Shown here: positions 1-9,091 of the stretch, piece by piece
Position numbering within the stretch: position 1 is the stretch's first letter
How the letters are laid out: each line of letters begins with the position of its first letter
Assembly (NCBI GenBank): GCA_020186115.1
Contig: WSYJ01000009.1
Location: 434,001 to 498,000 of the forward strand
Reading direction: 5' to 3'
Origin: Histomonas meleagridis
Lineage: Eukaryota; Parabasalia; Tritrichomonadida; Dientamoebidae
DNA: 64,000 nt
The notes under the pieces: generated by a model
The model's input: the letters and a program-made list of their open reading frames with translations, nothing else
What the model was told of the DNA's origin: nothing
The model's database searches: none
Translations under genes and position numbers: made by a program

Positions 1-345
1 TGGTCATACAGAAATCGTTAAATTACTTCTTGAGCAAGAAGGAATTGATATTAATGCTAAAGATATTTATTTGTTTTATTTGGGATTTATTTTAATAATT
101 TTGGATTTCAAAATAATATTTAGAAATTATTTTAATTATTTCAAACAGCACTTATTAGAGCATCTGAAAATGGTCACATAGAAACAGTTAAATTACTTCT
201 TGAACAAAAAGAGATCAATATTAATGATAAGGATATTTATTTGTTTTATTTAAAATTTATTTTAATAATTTTGGATTTCAAAATAATGTTTGGAAATTAT
301 TTAAATTATTTAAGACAGCACTTATGATAGCAACAAAAGAAAAAA
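1..345 (+). repeat. Orphan ankyrin cassettes with AT-rich spacers
   Basis: This stretch holds one partial, one complete and one truncated ankyrin cassette. Each complete unit is 170 bp: about 90-99 bp encode one ankyrin repeat (ALIRASENGHIETVKLLLEQ, then ending INDKDI), and about 75 bp are AT-rich spacer. Because 170 is not a multiple of three, consecutive cassettes lie in different frames and cannot be one unspliced ORF. Each new cassette starts at ACAGCACTTAT. The last one breaks up near 335 into A-rich sequence. The parent gene, if any, lies left of the window. The spacer resembles those at 42195-42770 and 10843-10930. Confidence 0.75.
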
Positions 346-1269
346 AAAATTGATATCGTTCAAACTATTAAGAAAAAACTATTAAAATAATTTAACGTTT
401 CATGATATATTGGCGCAAAAAGCTATGACCCCACCATTCATCATTTCGACTAATTAATGATTGGGAATGAATAAAAAAGAAAAATTGATTTTGAAGATTA
501 ACGACTTTTTATGCTCAATTTTCTAATTAAATATTGAATGCTTAAACTCGTTAAAAAGTCAAAATAAAGCATTGATTTATTATATTTTTTTTTATAAATT
601 TAGAGCTAAGTATTATGTATTAATGGTCTAATGCTTTGGAATGAGCGTCCTAACAAGAACATCCAGCAAACTACAAATTTTGGTGGTGTATGGTTGACAA
701 AAAAAAATTGATATTTGACAAAGTATTTTTCGAACTGAAAACATTATATTTTTTACCATGCGCTCTCCTTCCTTATTTCAAGGATATGTTAATGTGCTAC
801 AATCAGTGCTTGCATTATAATTGAATAATCATCATTTTTCTAAGAATTATTTTATTTTTTTCCCGAGATTGCAAGATATTTGATTGGAATAATTTTTGGT
901 GTATATACATATATATCTGCAATCTATAGACCTGAGTAATGTGGTTGAAATCAGCAAGGAATCAATTAATTAAAATATTTTTTTTAAATTGCATTGTGTC
1001 GACAAATTTTTTTGATTTATTGACGTGATTTTCTTTACACCATATCCATGTAAAAAATTAACGGAATTGAAGGATAAATAAGATATTAAGGTTTTTTATT
1101 TTTAATACTACATTAAACTCAACACATTTTCACATGGCCAGGAACAATACAGTCTTGAATTCATTGTGTTTTATTAGTTTCAATAATTTCATGTGCAATA
1201 GCATTTAAAAAATTTATTTATATAAAAATTAAATTCAAGAAAAAAGTAACTTCAGATGCAGTTTTAGAT
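346..1269. other. Intergenic, AT-rich; nothing recognised
   Basis: About 0.9 kb of AT-rich sequence between the cassette remnant and the uL23 stop codon. I see no supported ORF, tRNA, repeat or motif cluster. Confidence 0.6.
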
Positions 1270-1686
1270 TTATGCCATTTCGTTTGCAAGGTTCATTGCT
1301 TCAACTTCTTCTGGAAGACGAACATATGCCTTCTTGAGGAACTTTGGTGTGATTAGTGTCTTAACACTGACTGGCTTGACGTGGTAAAGACGGTTGATTG
1401 CAGCGGCGATTTCTGGTTTCTTAGCGCGGATATCAACATAGAATGTCATTGTGTTTTCATCTTCGAGTTTTCGTGGAGCTTTATCTGATGTCACTGGTCC
1501 CTTGATGATCTTGTAGTCATTTCGTTTCAAGGAAACAGGTTGAACAGCCTTATGTTCGTATTGTGGCTTCTTAGCTGGAACAGAGGGCTTTGGTTTTTGG
1601 AACTTCTTGAAGTTCCTTGTCTTCTTGATTTGTTTTTGTTGTCCATTGGAAACAGCTTTTGCGGCAGCTTCGGCTTTACCAGACAT
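1270..1686 (-). CDS. RPL23A: Large-subunit ribosomal protein uL23 (L23a)
   Basis: This protein belongs to the 60S subunit near the peptide exit tunnel. The 138-residue product has a basic Lys-rich N-terminal extension, typical of eukaryotic L23a, followed by the conserved uL23 core: the segment DYKIIKGPVTSDKAPRKLED, then NTMTFYVDIRAKKPEIAAAI and the strand ending in a VKTLITP segment. I chose the ATG at 1686 (MSGKAEAAAK) rather than an upstream TTG, because a box shared with other ribosomal protein genes (CGGTTTGGTC on the minus strand, 1695-1704) lies just 8 nt upstream and leaves no room for a longer N-terminus. The gene is uninterrupted. Confidence 0.93.
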   Translation of the reverse strand: MSGKAEAAAKAVSNGQQKQIKKTRNFKKFQKPKPSVPAKKPQYEHKAVQPVSLKRNDYKIIKGPVTSDKAPRKLEDENTMTFYVDIRAKKPEIAAAINRLYHVKPVSVKTLITPKFLKKAYVRLPEEVEAMNLANEMA

Positions 1687-1694
1687 TAAAGGAA

Positions 1695-1704
1695 GACCAA
1701 ACCG
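1695..1704 (-). promoter_or_regulatory. Ribosomal-protein promoter box upstream of uL23
   Basis: The minus strand reads CGGTTTGGTC, ending 8 nt before the ATG. Nearly the same box lies 13 nt before the eL34 ATG (24223-24233) and 13 nt before the uL13 ATG (25980-25990). The position fits a core promoter or transcription-start element in a genome with very short 5' UTRs. This is inferred from three examples. Confidence 0.5.
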
Positions 1705-1872
1705 TCGAATCCCAACAAATTTCAAAGAGGAACGATCGAATCACCAATTCATTGGGGTGCCCCACATCCCCCTTTGAAATTTTGATAAGGTTTGTTCACG
1801 TTTGAATTGACTTTTTCAATAACCGATATGTTGATGGGAAAAAAGTTTATTCTGTAAATAATGAAAAATATT

Positions 1873-2808
1873 TTACTCCCACTTAAGAAGTGTCCCAAAC
1901 CTAAAGTGTTGTACAACTAAGAATCGATCCATAATTTCTCCTTGGTACATCTTGATCATTCCCCCATTCAACTTTACAAAATGCGGAAGATTTCTCAACG
2001 AGTACAACATCCTTGAATGTTCTGCAAAGCTGCCAAACTTTTCGTGGTTGATGTAATCGATCCATCTGCAATATGCATAATCATTTCTGTTATTATGTGC
2101 AATGTTTGGATCAATAACATTTGCAGGCGTGATATCTGGATTGTTAATAAGTTGAGAAGATCCAAAAAGGAATGGAAGATAAACATAATCATCAATACTC
2201 CATGCACCATGGGAACCTGCAGGCTCTTGGTGATACTTTGCTTTGATCTCAGTATGTAAATTCCAATAATCCCAGAAAACATCAAAGACAATTGCAGGCC
2301 CATCTTCAGGTGTTATCAAATTGAGTACTGCAAGAGAAGTAATGAATGCAAGAAAGTTAAACTCATGTCCTGTACCATAATCAATTCTGGTCCAACTTCC
2401 AAATGACTGAACAAAATAATCATGTGCTTCCCAATTATCAGTAACGTCCTTTAAAATTTCAGCGCGTTTCTCGTGAACGATGGATAAAAATATCCTAAAA
2501 GCACGATTTCCATAACGCATTGGCTGTTTAAGAGGTTCAACTGAATTTAAAATTTCTCTAACCTTTCCTAACGAATTTAATAAAGCATCAATGATTGGTC
2601 GCTTTTGATGTGGAGAACTACGAGGTTTAGATTGCACAGAATTATTCAAAAGTTGGAGAACACTTAAAATATTATTATAAGCAGGTGAACATTCCCATTT
2701 TGCCATATCAGCTTCACTATTTATGCACTTATTGAGCTTTGTTAGCTCAAGTGGATCTTCTGATTCACATGTTTCAACAGGACTTTGGAAACATGATTTC
2801 TCTTCCAT
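1873..2808 (-). CDS. PTPA: Serine/threonine phosphatase 2A activator (PTPA)
   Basis: PTPA is a peptidyl-prolyl isomerase-like chaperone that activates the PP2A catalytic subunit in an ATP-dependent way. Recognisable family signatures in order are DMAKW near residue 35, YGNRAFR near 100, FVQSFGSWTRIDYGTGHEFN (about 132-151, the conserved substrate/ATP-site segment), IDDYVYLPFLFGSSQL in the middle, and the C-terminal FLVVQHFRFGTLL that matches the usual PTPA ending. At 311 residues the length is normal for the family. I chose the ATG at 2808 (MEEKS); a start three codons upstream is possible. It is a single-exon gene transcribed toward uL23. Confidence 0.93.
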   Translation of the reverse strand: MEEKSCFQSPVETCESEDPLELTKLNKCINSEADMAKWECSPAYNNILSVLQLLNNSVQSKPRSSPHQKRPIIDALLNSLGKVREILNSVEPLKQPMRYGNRAFRIFLSIVHEKRAEILKDVTDNWEAHDYFVQSFGSWTRIDYGTGHEFNFLAFITSLAVLNLITPEDGPAIVFDVFWDYWNLHTEIKAKYHQEPAGSHGAWSIDDYVYLPFLFGSSQLINNPDITPANVIDPNIAHNNRNDYAYCRWIDYINHEKFGSFAEHSRMLYSLRNLPHFVKLNGGMIKMYQGEIMDRFLVVQHFRFGTLLKWE

Positions 2809-3371
2809 CTCCAGCAACTATTTATTGTAAACTATTGAATATTTGTGTTGAATAAAAACAAGCTTTGTCAATTTATCTCAAAACAAATTTTAAAACCTTT
2901 TTAGCACTTAGAAGCTGTGTTTACGAAACGAAACAAATAATTTTTTTTTTGAAAAACTTTTATGTGAACTCAAATTTATTGAGTGAACTTCTTTTTCCAG
3001 TAGATTAAAGAATTTTTCCAAATCGAAAATAATTGCCGAAATAAAATGATTCACAATTTCCATTTCGACCAATGTTAACATGATGTTCTCTTGAATAATG
3101 AATATATGCATAAATGCTTTTTCTAAGGTAAAATGATTTCATTATCAAAATTAATAATTCACACGAAAAATAAAACACTGATTGATCAAATTTGTGTATT
3201 AGTCATAAATACAAAAAAGTATTTAAGTATTTTAAAAAAATAAACTCAAATCTCCAAAAGCTATCATTTATTCAAAAGTGACACAAAATATTCGACCGTT
3301 TAATTATTTAAACAAAGTTTGTCTATTTTTTCTGGTTGGGTGAAGTCAGTTAACGTATACCAAATCCTTCC
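2809..3371. other. Divergent intergenic region
   Basis: This region separates PTPA (minus) from the unknown gene at 3372 (plus) and so must hold both promoters. The plus-strand gene is preceded by GTTAACGTATAC at about 3349. A 67-codon minus ORF at 2908-3111 has no recognisable features and is not annotated. Confidence 0.5.
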
Positions 3372-4025
3372 ATGAGTTTTTCCCTTGAGGAATTTATAGG
3401 ACCGCAAATATGTGATTCCTCCCAACTCGCTGGAAACACAGTTGTATTTCTTAAATCAAATTATCTTCCAAAAATATTTACTTTAGAATATCTTATAGAT
3501 TTTCTAGAGGCAAAAAAACAAAACTACAGGTTTGTCATTATTCACAGGACTCCTAATGAAAGTATAATTTCTGTTGGTTATCGAACATCAGAATATATTT
3601 CTTCATTTGCCACTCAACTTATCATTTTTTGTGTGCAAAAACAAATTCGAGTTCAAGTTCATCAAAGCAAACTTAGTTCCAAACAAATTGTTCAATGGCT
3701 TAAAAAGAATTCTTTAAATATCAAAAAAAATTCATCTGATGAAATCCAAGTTAAATTTATTGATGAATCAAAAAGTAAAACTGAGTTACAAATGGATGCA
3801 TGGAATGCCCTCGGGCCATCAAGTTGGGGACCTCCAATCCATGTATATCGAATTATTCCAACTGATATCGAAGCCAAACTTTCTCTCTTCCAGAAAGTTG
3901 ATTACATTCCACAATATTCTCCAATGAAAAGATTTGTAACGCCAAGGCTCAATGAAATGTTGGGAATTCCAGATGTAGGTGAAGATGTTTTGCAACAAAT
4001 CCCAAATCATCGTCCATTCGTATAA
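3372..4025 (+). CDS. Conserved-looking hypothetical protein, 217 residues
   Basis: I do not recognise the family. The ORF starts with ATG shortly downstream of an ACGT-containing upstream sequence and runs 217 codons without interruption, with mixed codon use typical of the confirmed genes here. The product looks globular: alternating hydrophobic strands and helices in the first half (VIIHRTPNESIISVGY), a Lys/Ser-rich centre, and a Trp/Pro motif (NALGPSSWGPP) near residue 145. No signal peptide, membrane segment or coiled coil is evident. It converges on the ARL2-like gene. Confidence 0.75.
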   Translation: MSFSLEEFIGPQICDSSQLAGNTVVFLKSNYLPKIFTLEYLIDFLEAKKQNYRFVIIHRTPNESIISVGYRTSEYISSFATQLIIFCVQKQIRVQVHQSKLSSKQIVQWLKKNSLNIKKNSSDEIQVKFIDESKSKTELQMDAWNALGPSSWGPPIHVYRIIPTDIEAKLSLFQKVDYIPQYSPMKRFVTPRLNEMLGIPDVGEDVLQQIPNHRPFV

Positions 4026-4356
4026 GAAAATGTTTGATAAATACTATCGCTCATGAAATTTCTTGTTTTTTTTTTTGTGTCTACTCATTGTTGAAGAAAT
4101 TCTAATTGATTGTATATGAGTTATTGTATATTGAAATCAGTAGAAAAATAGAATTTAATTTCATAATGTGTATGTTTATTAATGTTCGAACCAAAGGTAT
4201 TTATAGTTTTAAATATTTAAATTTATTTTCACACTTTTTTTGTTCGCATATTTATGCACCCTAAATTGGTTTGTAGTAAACAAATAAACAAATGCTCACT
4301 ACGAAAATATGTATAAGAAAATATAAACTTAAATTTACTGTGACATAAACATTTTG
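4026..4356. other. Convergent intergenic region
   Basis: AT-rich 3' flank between two convergent genes. No feature is recognised apart from T-runs and TAAA-type sequences that may serve 3'-end formation. Confidence 0.45.
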
Positions 4357-4918
4357 TTATTTTTTCATTTCATCGATAATCCATTTCATTCCTTCGTCAA
4401 GGCCTGTTTTCTCAATTGCAGAGCAATCTTGAATATGCCAATTATGTGTTCTAATTGAATGCAATTCAAGTTCCTCAGTTATCTGGAGTTATAATAAAAA
4501 GATACTTCTGATGCATTGAGAGCAGTTGACAAGTCTTGCTTGTTTGCAAATATCAAAATAGGAATCCCGTTTAAATTGGAATCTTGGAGAAGGGCCGAAA
4601 GTTCAAGTCCTGTTTCATACATTCTTCTTCTATCAGCGCTGTCAATTACCCATATTAAGCCAGACGCACCGATTAAATAATTTGACCACTGATTTCGAAG
4701 GGATTTTTGACCTCCAATATCCACAACATTAAGTTCATTGTTGTTGTACATTATGGTTTTTGCACAAAAGCCACGTGTTGGTGAAACTGTATATGGACTT
4801 GCACCAATCAAGACATTTAAAATGGAAGATTTACCTGCATTGTCAAGGCCGAGAAATATTAATTTTTTGTTTTGGACACTTTGCGTTCCCCCCTTTAGTT
4901 ATAAAAAAATGATACCAT
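4357..4918 (-). CDS. ARL2: ARL2-like small GTPase, three exons
   Basis: ADP-ribosylation-factor-like GTPase; ARL2 acts with tubulin cofactors in tubulin folding. Exons are 4918-4916 (only the ATG), 4892-4506 and 4482-4357, giving 171 residues. Removing two 23-nt introns restores a normal family protein: M-G-G start, P-loop GLDNAGKSS (16-24), switch I PTRGF (39-43), switch II DIGGQKSLR (59-67), NKQDL for guanine specificity, and a C-terminal ELHSIRTHNWHIQDCSA segment typical of ARL2. Without splicing the N-terminus lacks an ATG and the C-terminal helix is lost. The GGQKSLR and SADRRRM segments favour ARL2 over ARL1 or ARF. TBCA, another tubulin-folding factor, lies at 46259. Confidence 0.9.
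4483..4505 (-). other. 23-nt spliceosomal intron in ARL2-like gene
   Basis: On the minus strand the intron begins GTATCTTTTT and ends TATAACTCCAG. It interrupts the ORF in phase 0 between Ser-Glu and Ile-Thr-Glu. Unspliced, translation stops nine codons later. Spliced, 41 further codons follow that match the ARL2 C-terminus. Confidence 0.88.
4893..4915 (-). other. 23-nt intron directly after the start codon
   Basis: On the minus strand the intron begins GTATCATTTTTT and ends TATAACTAAAG. It immediately follows the ATG at 4918-4916, so exon 1 contributes only the initiator codon. Splicing gives the M-G-G start usual for ARF-family proteins. Unspliced, the P-loop exon runs upstream into a TAA with no ATG. 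Confidence 0.85.
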
Positions 4919-4954
4919 TTTCTAATCTTTAATTTTAAACGTACTTACCAAAAA

Positions 4955-5002
4955 GTCACTTTTTATAAATATGTGCTAAGAAAAAGTCAAAAAGTCACTT
5001 TT
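4955..5002 (-). promoter_or_regulatory. Paired AAAAGTGAC elements upstream of ARL2-like gene
   Basis: The minus strand contains AAAAGTGAC twice (4963-4955 and 5002-4994), 37 and 76 nt upstream of the ATG. The same element recurs near the starts of several other genes in this window. A regulatory role is inferred from position and recurrence. Confidence 0.4.
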
Positions 5003-5055
5003 ATATAAAAACAACTTTTTGTGATTAAGGATACTGTATCCTTAAGATGACTTCT

Positions 5056-5343
5056 TTAAAAAATGTCTTTCCGTTTTATTGCATGCGTGTTTAACATATT
5101 TTTAGAATTTTGGGTGGCAATGAAAGCGTTTAGAATAAAATCATGGATTATATAAAGTGGTTGCAGAAAGGTTTCCCCGAACACTTCAGTTTTTGAATAT
5201 AAATCCGATGATTTTTCATTCATTCGATTCAGGAGATAGAGTTGTAAATAAACAAAAATTCCAATTTTTTCACAAAGAATTAACTTCCACAGCAGAAGAA
5301 AACCCACATAAACCCAATTAAAATATTTTAAACTTCTGGTCAT
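5056..5343 (-). CDS. Possible small membrane protein, 95 residues
   Basis: Not recognised. From the ATG at 5343 the ORF encodes 95 residues with an N-terminal hydrophobic segment (NWVYVGFLLLWKLIL, about 9-23), a second moderately hydrophobic stretch (GIFVYLQLYLL) and a polar C-terminus ending KRKDIF. It fits between two confirmed genes with reasonable spacing and could be a small ER-membrane subunit. AT-rich DNA readily yields hydrophobic chance ORFs, so it could equally be spurious. Confidence 0.35.
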   Translation of the reverse strand: MTRSLKYFNWVYVGFLLLWKLILCEKIGIFVYLQLYLLNRMNEKSSDLYSKTEVFGETFLQPLYIIHDFILNAFIATQNSKNMLNTHAIKRKDIF

Positions 5344-5570
5344 TTTCAAATTGATAAATTAATAATTCCTATTTCAAAAAAATTCTTAATTTCCATAAAA
5401 AACACAATATATATTCACATGTCATCAAGCACTCAATCAAATAAATAGAGAATCCACATCAAAGAAAGATCTAATGTAAAATATCAAATTGATATTCCAA
5501 CCATCTTCTTTGAAATAAATTCCCGTTCATCAAACAAATTTTGTTGATTCATCACTGGGAATAATTTATT

Positions 5571-5963
5571 TCAATTTTGTTGTTGTTCTTGTGGAATTGG
5601 ATCAAAAGCTTCTCTGAAAGCTTCAACATCATTTGTAATAACATTTCCGTACCTGACAACAGCGCATGCACCACACTTTATTTGGCGACGAACTGTTCCA
5701 TCGTGACGGATTGATGCAAGACCAAGTGCTCTACCAAGAAGTTCTTTTTCTGGGACAGAGATCAACTTAACCTCGTTCTTCTTTGCGAGGCCTGTGATAA
5801 GAGCCTTATAATCTTTATTATCAGTATCATCTGCAAGAAAAACAAGCTTTGCCTTTCCTTTAAGAATTGCCTTGACGGTACAGTTGAATCCTTTCGCAAC
5901 TGTTCCAGAAAGGTTAATTTGACGAAGACCACTTTCAATAACAGCAGTGTTTTCAGCAGACAT
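5571..5963 (-). CDS. RPS12: Small-subunit ribosomal protein eS12
   Basis: This is a 40S ribosomal protein of the L7Ae/eS12 fold. Supporting segments are an AKGFNCTVKAILKGKAKLVF helix-strand region, FLADDTDNKDYKALI, the basic KKNEVKLI strand followed by KELLGRALGLASI, and the eS12 C-terminal CGACAVVRYG. At 130 residues the length is normal. I chose the ATG at 5963 (MSAENTAV) rather than an in-frame TTG 18 nt upstream. It is divergent from the karyopherin at 6080, with a 116-bp shared promoter. Confidence 0.9.
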   Translation of the reverse strand: MSAENTAVIESGLRQINLSGTVAKGFNCTVKAILKGKAKLVFLADDTDNKDYKALITGLAKKNEVKLISVPEKELLGRALGLASIRHDGTVRRQIKCGACAVVRYGNVITNDVEAFREAFDPIPQEQQQN

Positions 5964-6079
5964 TAAAACAAAGTGGCCCAACGTGTAGCACTTTTAGCCG
6001 TTGGCCCATCCCAATGCACACCGTCTATAAACGGTCTCCTTATTGCGAGAACGATACAACGTATAAACGCCAAGAAATA
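5964..6079. promoter_or_regulatory. Bidirectional promoter, eS12 / karyopherin
   Basis: Only 116 bp separate two divergent start codons. The region contains a perfect 6-bp inverted repeat, CCAACG (5978-5983) and CGTTGG (5999-6004), separated by 15 bp. On the minus strand an AAAAGTGC element (5995-5988) sits between the arms. Related CAAC-G / AAAAGTG / ACGTT modules occur at 53341 and 54203. Upstream ATGs in this interval (for example 6014) are in frame with the karyopherin but lie in promoter sequence. Confidence 0.5.
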
Positions 6080-9000
6080 ATGGATGAATCATTGGAAAAT
6101 ATTATTATATGCATGTTAAATGATAAACAGGAAAGAGAAATTGCAGAAGCCAAATTTACTGAAATCCTAAACACAAATCCATTTATAATACTTCAATATC
6201 TCACCCAAAATATTTTAAATTCACCACCAAATATAATTCGTCGGAATTCAACTCTCCTTTATCGAATCATCAGGGAAGAGTCAATATATTCTCAACTAAA
6301 TAATGAAATGTTCAATTTTCTAATTAATTCAATTCAAAATATTCTTCTTTCTGATCAATTAGATAACACTTCAAGATCTCTAAATGAAGATATTTATTTT
6401 ATTTTTGCCCAAAAAAATTTAAATGAAAATATTTTGAATTGCATTATCCAATTTTCAACATCAGAAAACCCGAATATTTCCACATCAGGAATCAACATTT
6501 TATCTAGTCTTGTTAGTATCCATGCCTTTCCTGATATTAATCCACTTTTAAATTTTTTCAAAATTATTTTTGATCGATCACTTGAACAAATTGTACCACA
6601 AACCATTCCATCGATACGTCTTTTACGTGAGCTATTTATTACATATGAAATCCAAGACTTAAAAATCTATTCATTACGTATATGTCAATTTATTCAAACG
6701 ATACCTAAAGAAAACGAGTTTAATTTATTAACAATAATATCCTTTTTCCCATATAATTATTTTTCCGAATGTTTTGCTGAATATATTGGCACACTTTTAA
6801 AAATTTGCATGACAAATGAATCAGCAGAATGCGCCAAAATTTTAAGTTTAGTAATACTTGAAAACATAATAGAAACTAAGCACCAAGTATTAGAAAATTA
6901 TGTTACAGTTATTATTAATTGTATATTAACTATATTAACGACAAATGACTTAACTGAATTTATCAATGAAACAATTTATTTACTTATATTAATACTTGAT
7001 AAACTTGAAACACAAGAATTAATTAATTTTTTATTTGAAGTTTCAAGTACATTAATCCAAAATGAAAACCCTAAACAACGTTATACGGCATTATTATTAT
7101 ATCAGCAGATAATAAACAAAGTAAATCTTGAACAAATACAAATTATAATAAATTTTTTATTAAATACATTAAATGATCCATTTAATATCTGTCGTTTATA
7201 TTCATATAAAACAATTGGATCAATACATAAAAAGAAATATATTAATGAATGTTTACATCAACAAATATTTCCATTTTTATTAAATGCGATTACAAATGAA
7301 ACAGAAATCGGAATCAAAAGAGAAGGTTTTAAGACTTTATCTAATATATGTAAGTTATGTGGCTCTGAAGTATTAGAAATATATTCACAACAATTATTAA
7401 TATTATGTTTTACATTTGGTAATATCATTGACTTAACTAAAACAATAATAAAATTGATTTCTTCAATAGCTAAATCAAGTAGACAACATTTTCTTATGTA
7501 TTATCAAGAAGTTTCACAGTTTTTATTCCAAGCAATGCAAATCCAAAACTATAAAATTCGTTATGCTATAATTAAATCATTACCATTTATATGTAAAACA
7601 TTAAAAATGGAAATAGCAATGAAATTATCAGAGATTGGAATTAATATCTTTTTTCAAACAGAACTAATTAATTATACAGAAAAACAACAAATTAAAATGT
7701 TCAAAAGTATATTAAAATTATCGAAATATTTAAATCCGGAAATCTTAAGTCATATTAATTTAGAGCCAATTTTTAATTTCGCTAAAGAACAATTAGAGAA
7801 AACAATTATTAATGCAAATGAATTAGATTTATCTGTTACAAACGAGAAATTTTGTAAAGGTAAAATCGATAATGAACATTATTTAATATATAGTTGTGAT
7901 AAAGAATTAAATATATCTGAAGCGCTTCATTTGTTATCCAAATGTATTAACATATTAAATGGCGAGTTAATCGAAGTAATATTTAATATTGTTTTGGAAC
8001 ATTTAAAGAATTCAGCAATAAGTTATAATATTGTTAAGTCTTCATTCGATATAATCGAAAGTTTAATCGTATGTAACAATATCCAAATTCCATTCCAATA
8101 TTTCTTCGATAATATCTTTGTATTAAAAATATATTATCCGAAAGTTATACCATTAGAAATCAAATGTTTGAAACTTTTGTTAATAAGAAATAATGGTAAT
8201 ATACAATGCTTAAGTAATTGCATTGACGTATCACTAAATATAATTCAAAATTCGAAGGAAAGAAAAGAAAATTTAAAAATTATTTCAGAAACTAAAAATA
8301 TATTTGATAGTTATATTGATGAATGCGAAATAGAAATACAATTAGCGAAGTTTTGTTCTTTCGTAATGAATAACTTCAAAAACGAATTCATGCAATTAAA
8401 TTTGTTGGAAAAACTTTCGGTCGTTTTCCAATTAAATCAAAATGATGTTTTTAACAAAGCGGCTTTAATGATATTTTGGACTAACGTTTCAATAGTATTC
8501 CAACAAAACATTAATGAAGTTGCTTTATTCTGCGTGAAGAATCTCGAAAGTTCTTTTATTTATGTGATGAAGCAGTCGTTTAAATCGCTGTCAAAATTAA
8601 TTCAATACACGAACGAAATTCAAAACGTTATTCAGATCGTCATTCAAAATATTGTGGGATATTTGAATGACGATAGGTCAAAGAAGGAGTCTTATGAAAA
8701 AGTGACAGATAATGCTGTAGTTGCTTTAACCTATTCGTTTATTAAATACCCAAATTACCAACAAAATGATTTGCTTCATTTATGGTTGGTGAACTTACCA
8801 GTATATAATGGTGATGGAAAAATGGTTCATAAGGTTTTTGCGGATCTTTTGAAATCAAATATGATGTTTTTCTTGCACGATGAAAACGTAGAATCAACAA
8901 TAGAAATAATTGCGACGTTATGTAGAAGTACTTGGATTAATGAAGAAACAAGAAATTGTTTTTGGGAATTTTGCAAATTTGTGTTTGGTCATGAACCAAA

Positions 9001-9091
9001 ATTAGAGAGTGTATACAAGGCTGCAGATAGCCTTAGTGATGCGCGCAAAAATCGTCTCTTTGATTTCTTGAATACCTATAAATCTATGTAA
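6080..9091 (+). CDS. Importin-beta family karyopherin (IPO5/Kap121-like)
   Basis: A nuclear transport receptor, predicted to bind Ran-GTP and cargo through stacked HEAT repeats. The 1003-residue product is almost entirely amphipathic helix pairs. Its N-terminal region (LNDKQEREIAEAKFTEIL, then a helix with the RRNSTLLYRIIREES segment) follows the pattern of the importin-beta N-terminal domain. Repeat boundaries with Asp/Arg at inner helices, such as LNDPFNICRLYSYKTIGSI and MQIQNYKIRYAIIKSLPFIC, resemble the importin-4/5 group. Length and composition fit, but sequence is very divergent, so the subfamily is tentative. I chose the ATG at 6080 (MDESLENI). Leucine codons shift to almost pure TTA in the centre. 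Confidence 0.75.
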   Translation: MDESLENIIICMLNDKQEREIAEAKFTEILNTNPFIILQYLTQNILNSPPNIIRRNSTLLYRIIREESIYSQLNNEMFNFLINSIQNILLSDQLDNTSRSLNEDIYFIFAQKNLNENILNCIIQFSTSENPNISTSGINILSSLVSIHAFPDINPLLNFFKIIFDRSLEQIVPQTIPSIRLLRELFITYEIQDLKIYSLRICQFIQTIPKENEFNLLTIISFFPYNYFSECFAEYIGTLLKICMTNESAECAKILSLVILENIIETKHQVLENYVTVIINCILTILTTNDLTEFINETIYLLILILDKLETQELINFLFEVSSTLIQNENPKQRYTALLLYQQIINKVNLEQIQIIINFLLNTLNDPFNICRLYSYKTIGSIHKKKYINECLHQQIFPFLLNAITNETEIGIKREGFKTLSNICKLCGSEVLEIYSQQLLILCFTFGNIIDLTKTIIKLISSIAKSSRQHFLMYYQEVSQFLFQAMQIQNYKIRYAIIKSLPFICKTLKMEIAMKLSEIGINIFFQTELINYTEKQQIKMFKSILKLSKYLNPEILSHINLEPIFNFAKEQLEKTIINANELDLSVTNEKFCKGKIDNEHYLIYSCDKELNISEALHLLSKCINILNGELIEVIFNIVLEHLKNSAISYNIVKSSFDIIESLIVCNNIQIPFQYFFDNIFVLKIYYPKVIPLEIKCLKLLLIRNNGNIQCLSNCIDVSLNIIQNSKERKENLKIISETKNIFDSYIDECEIEIQLAKFCSFVMNNFKNEFMQLNLLEKLSVVFQLNQNDVFNKAALMIFWTNVSIVFQQNINEVALFCVKNLESSFIYVMKQSFKSLSKLIQYTNEIQNVIQIVIQNIVGYLNDDRSKKESYEKVTDNAVVALTYSFIKYPNYQQNDLLHLWLVNLPVYNGDGKMVHKVFADLLKSNMMFFLHDENVESTIEIIATLCRSTWINEETRNCFWEFCKFVFGHEPKLESVYKAADSLSDARKNRLFDFLNTYKSM

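Noticed and set aside
71..318. Ankyrin cassette spacers as ordinary GT-AG introns
   Set aside because: The 3' end looks like a splice site (ACAG before CACTTATG), but no GT is consistently placed at the 5' end. In the 170-bp units no GT...AG choice leaves an exon that is a multiple of three. No CTAAC branch motif is present.
2908..3111. 67-codon minus-strand ORF
   Set aside because: It has an ATG start but is AT-driven, lacks recognisable features and lies in the promoter region between two divergent genes.
4940..4950. ACGTACTTACC, resembling the 5' end of U1 snRNA
   Set aside because: No Sm site or stem-loops follow. It is more simply part of the ARL2 upstream region. The GTACGT on the opposite strand would imply an extra 5' UTR intron, for which there is no evidence.
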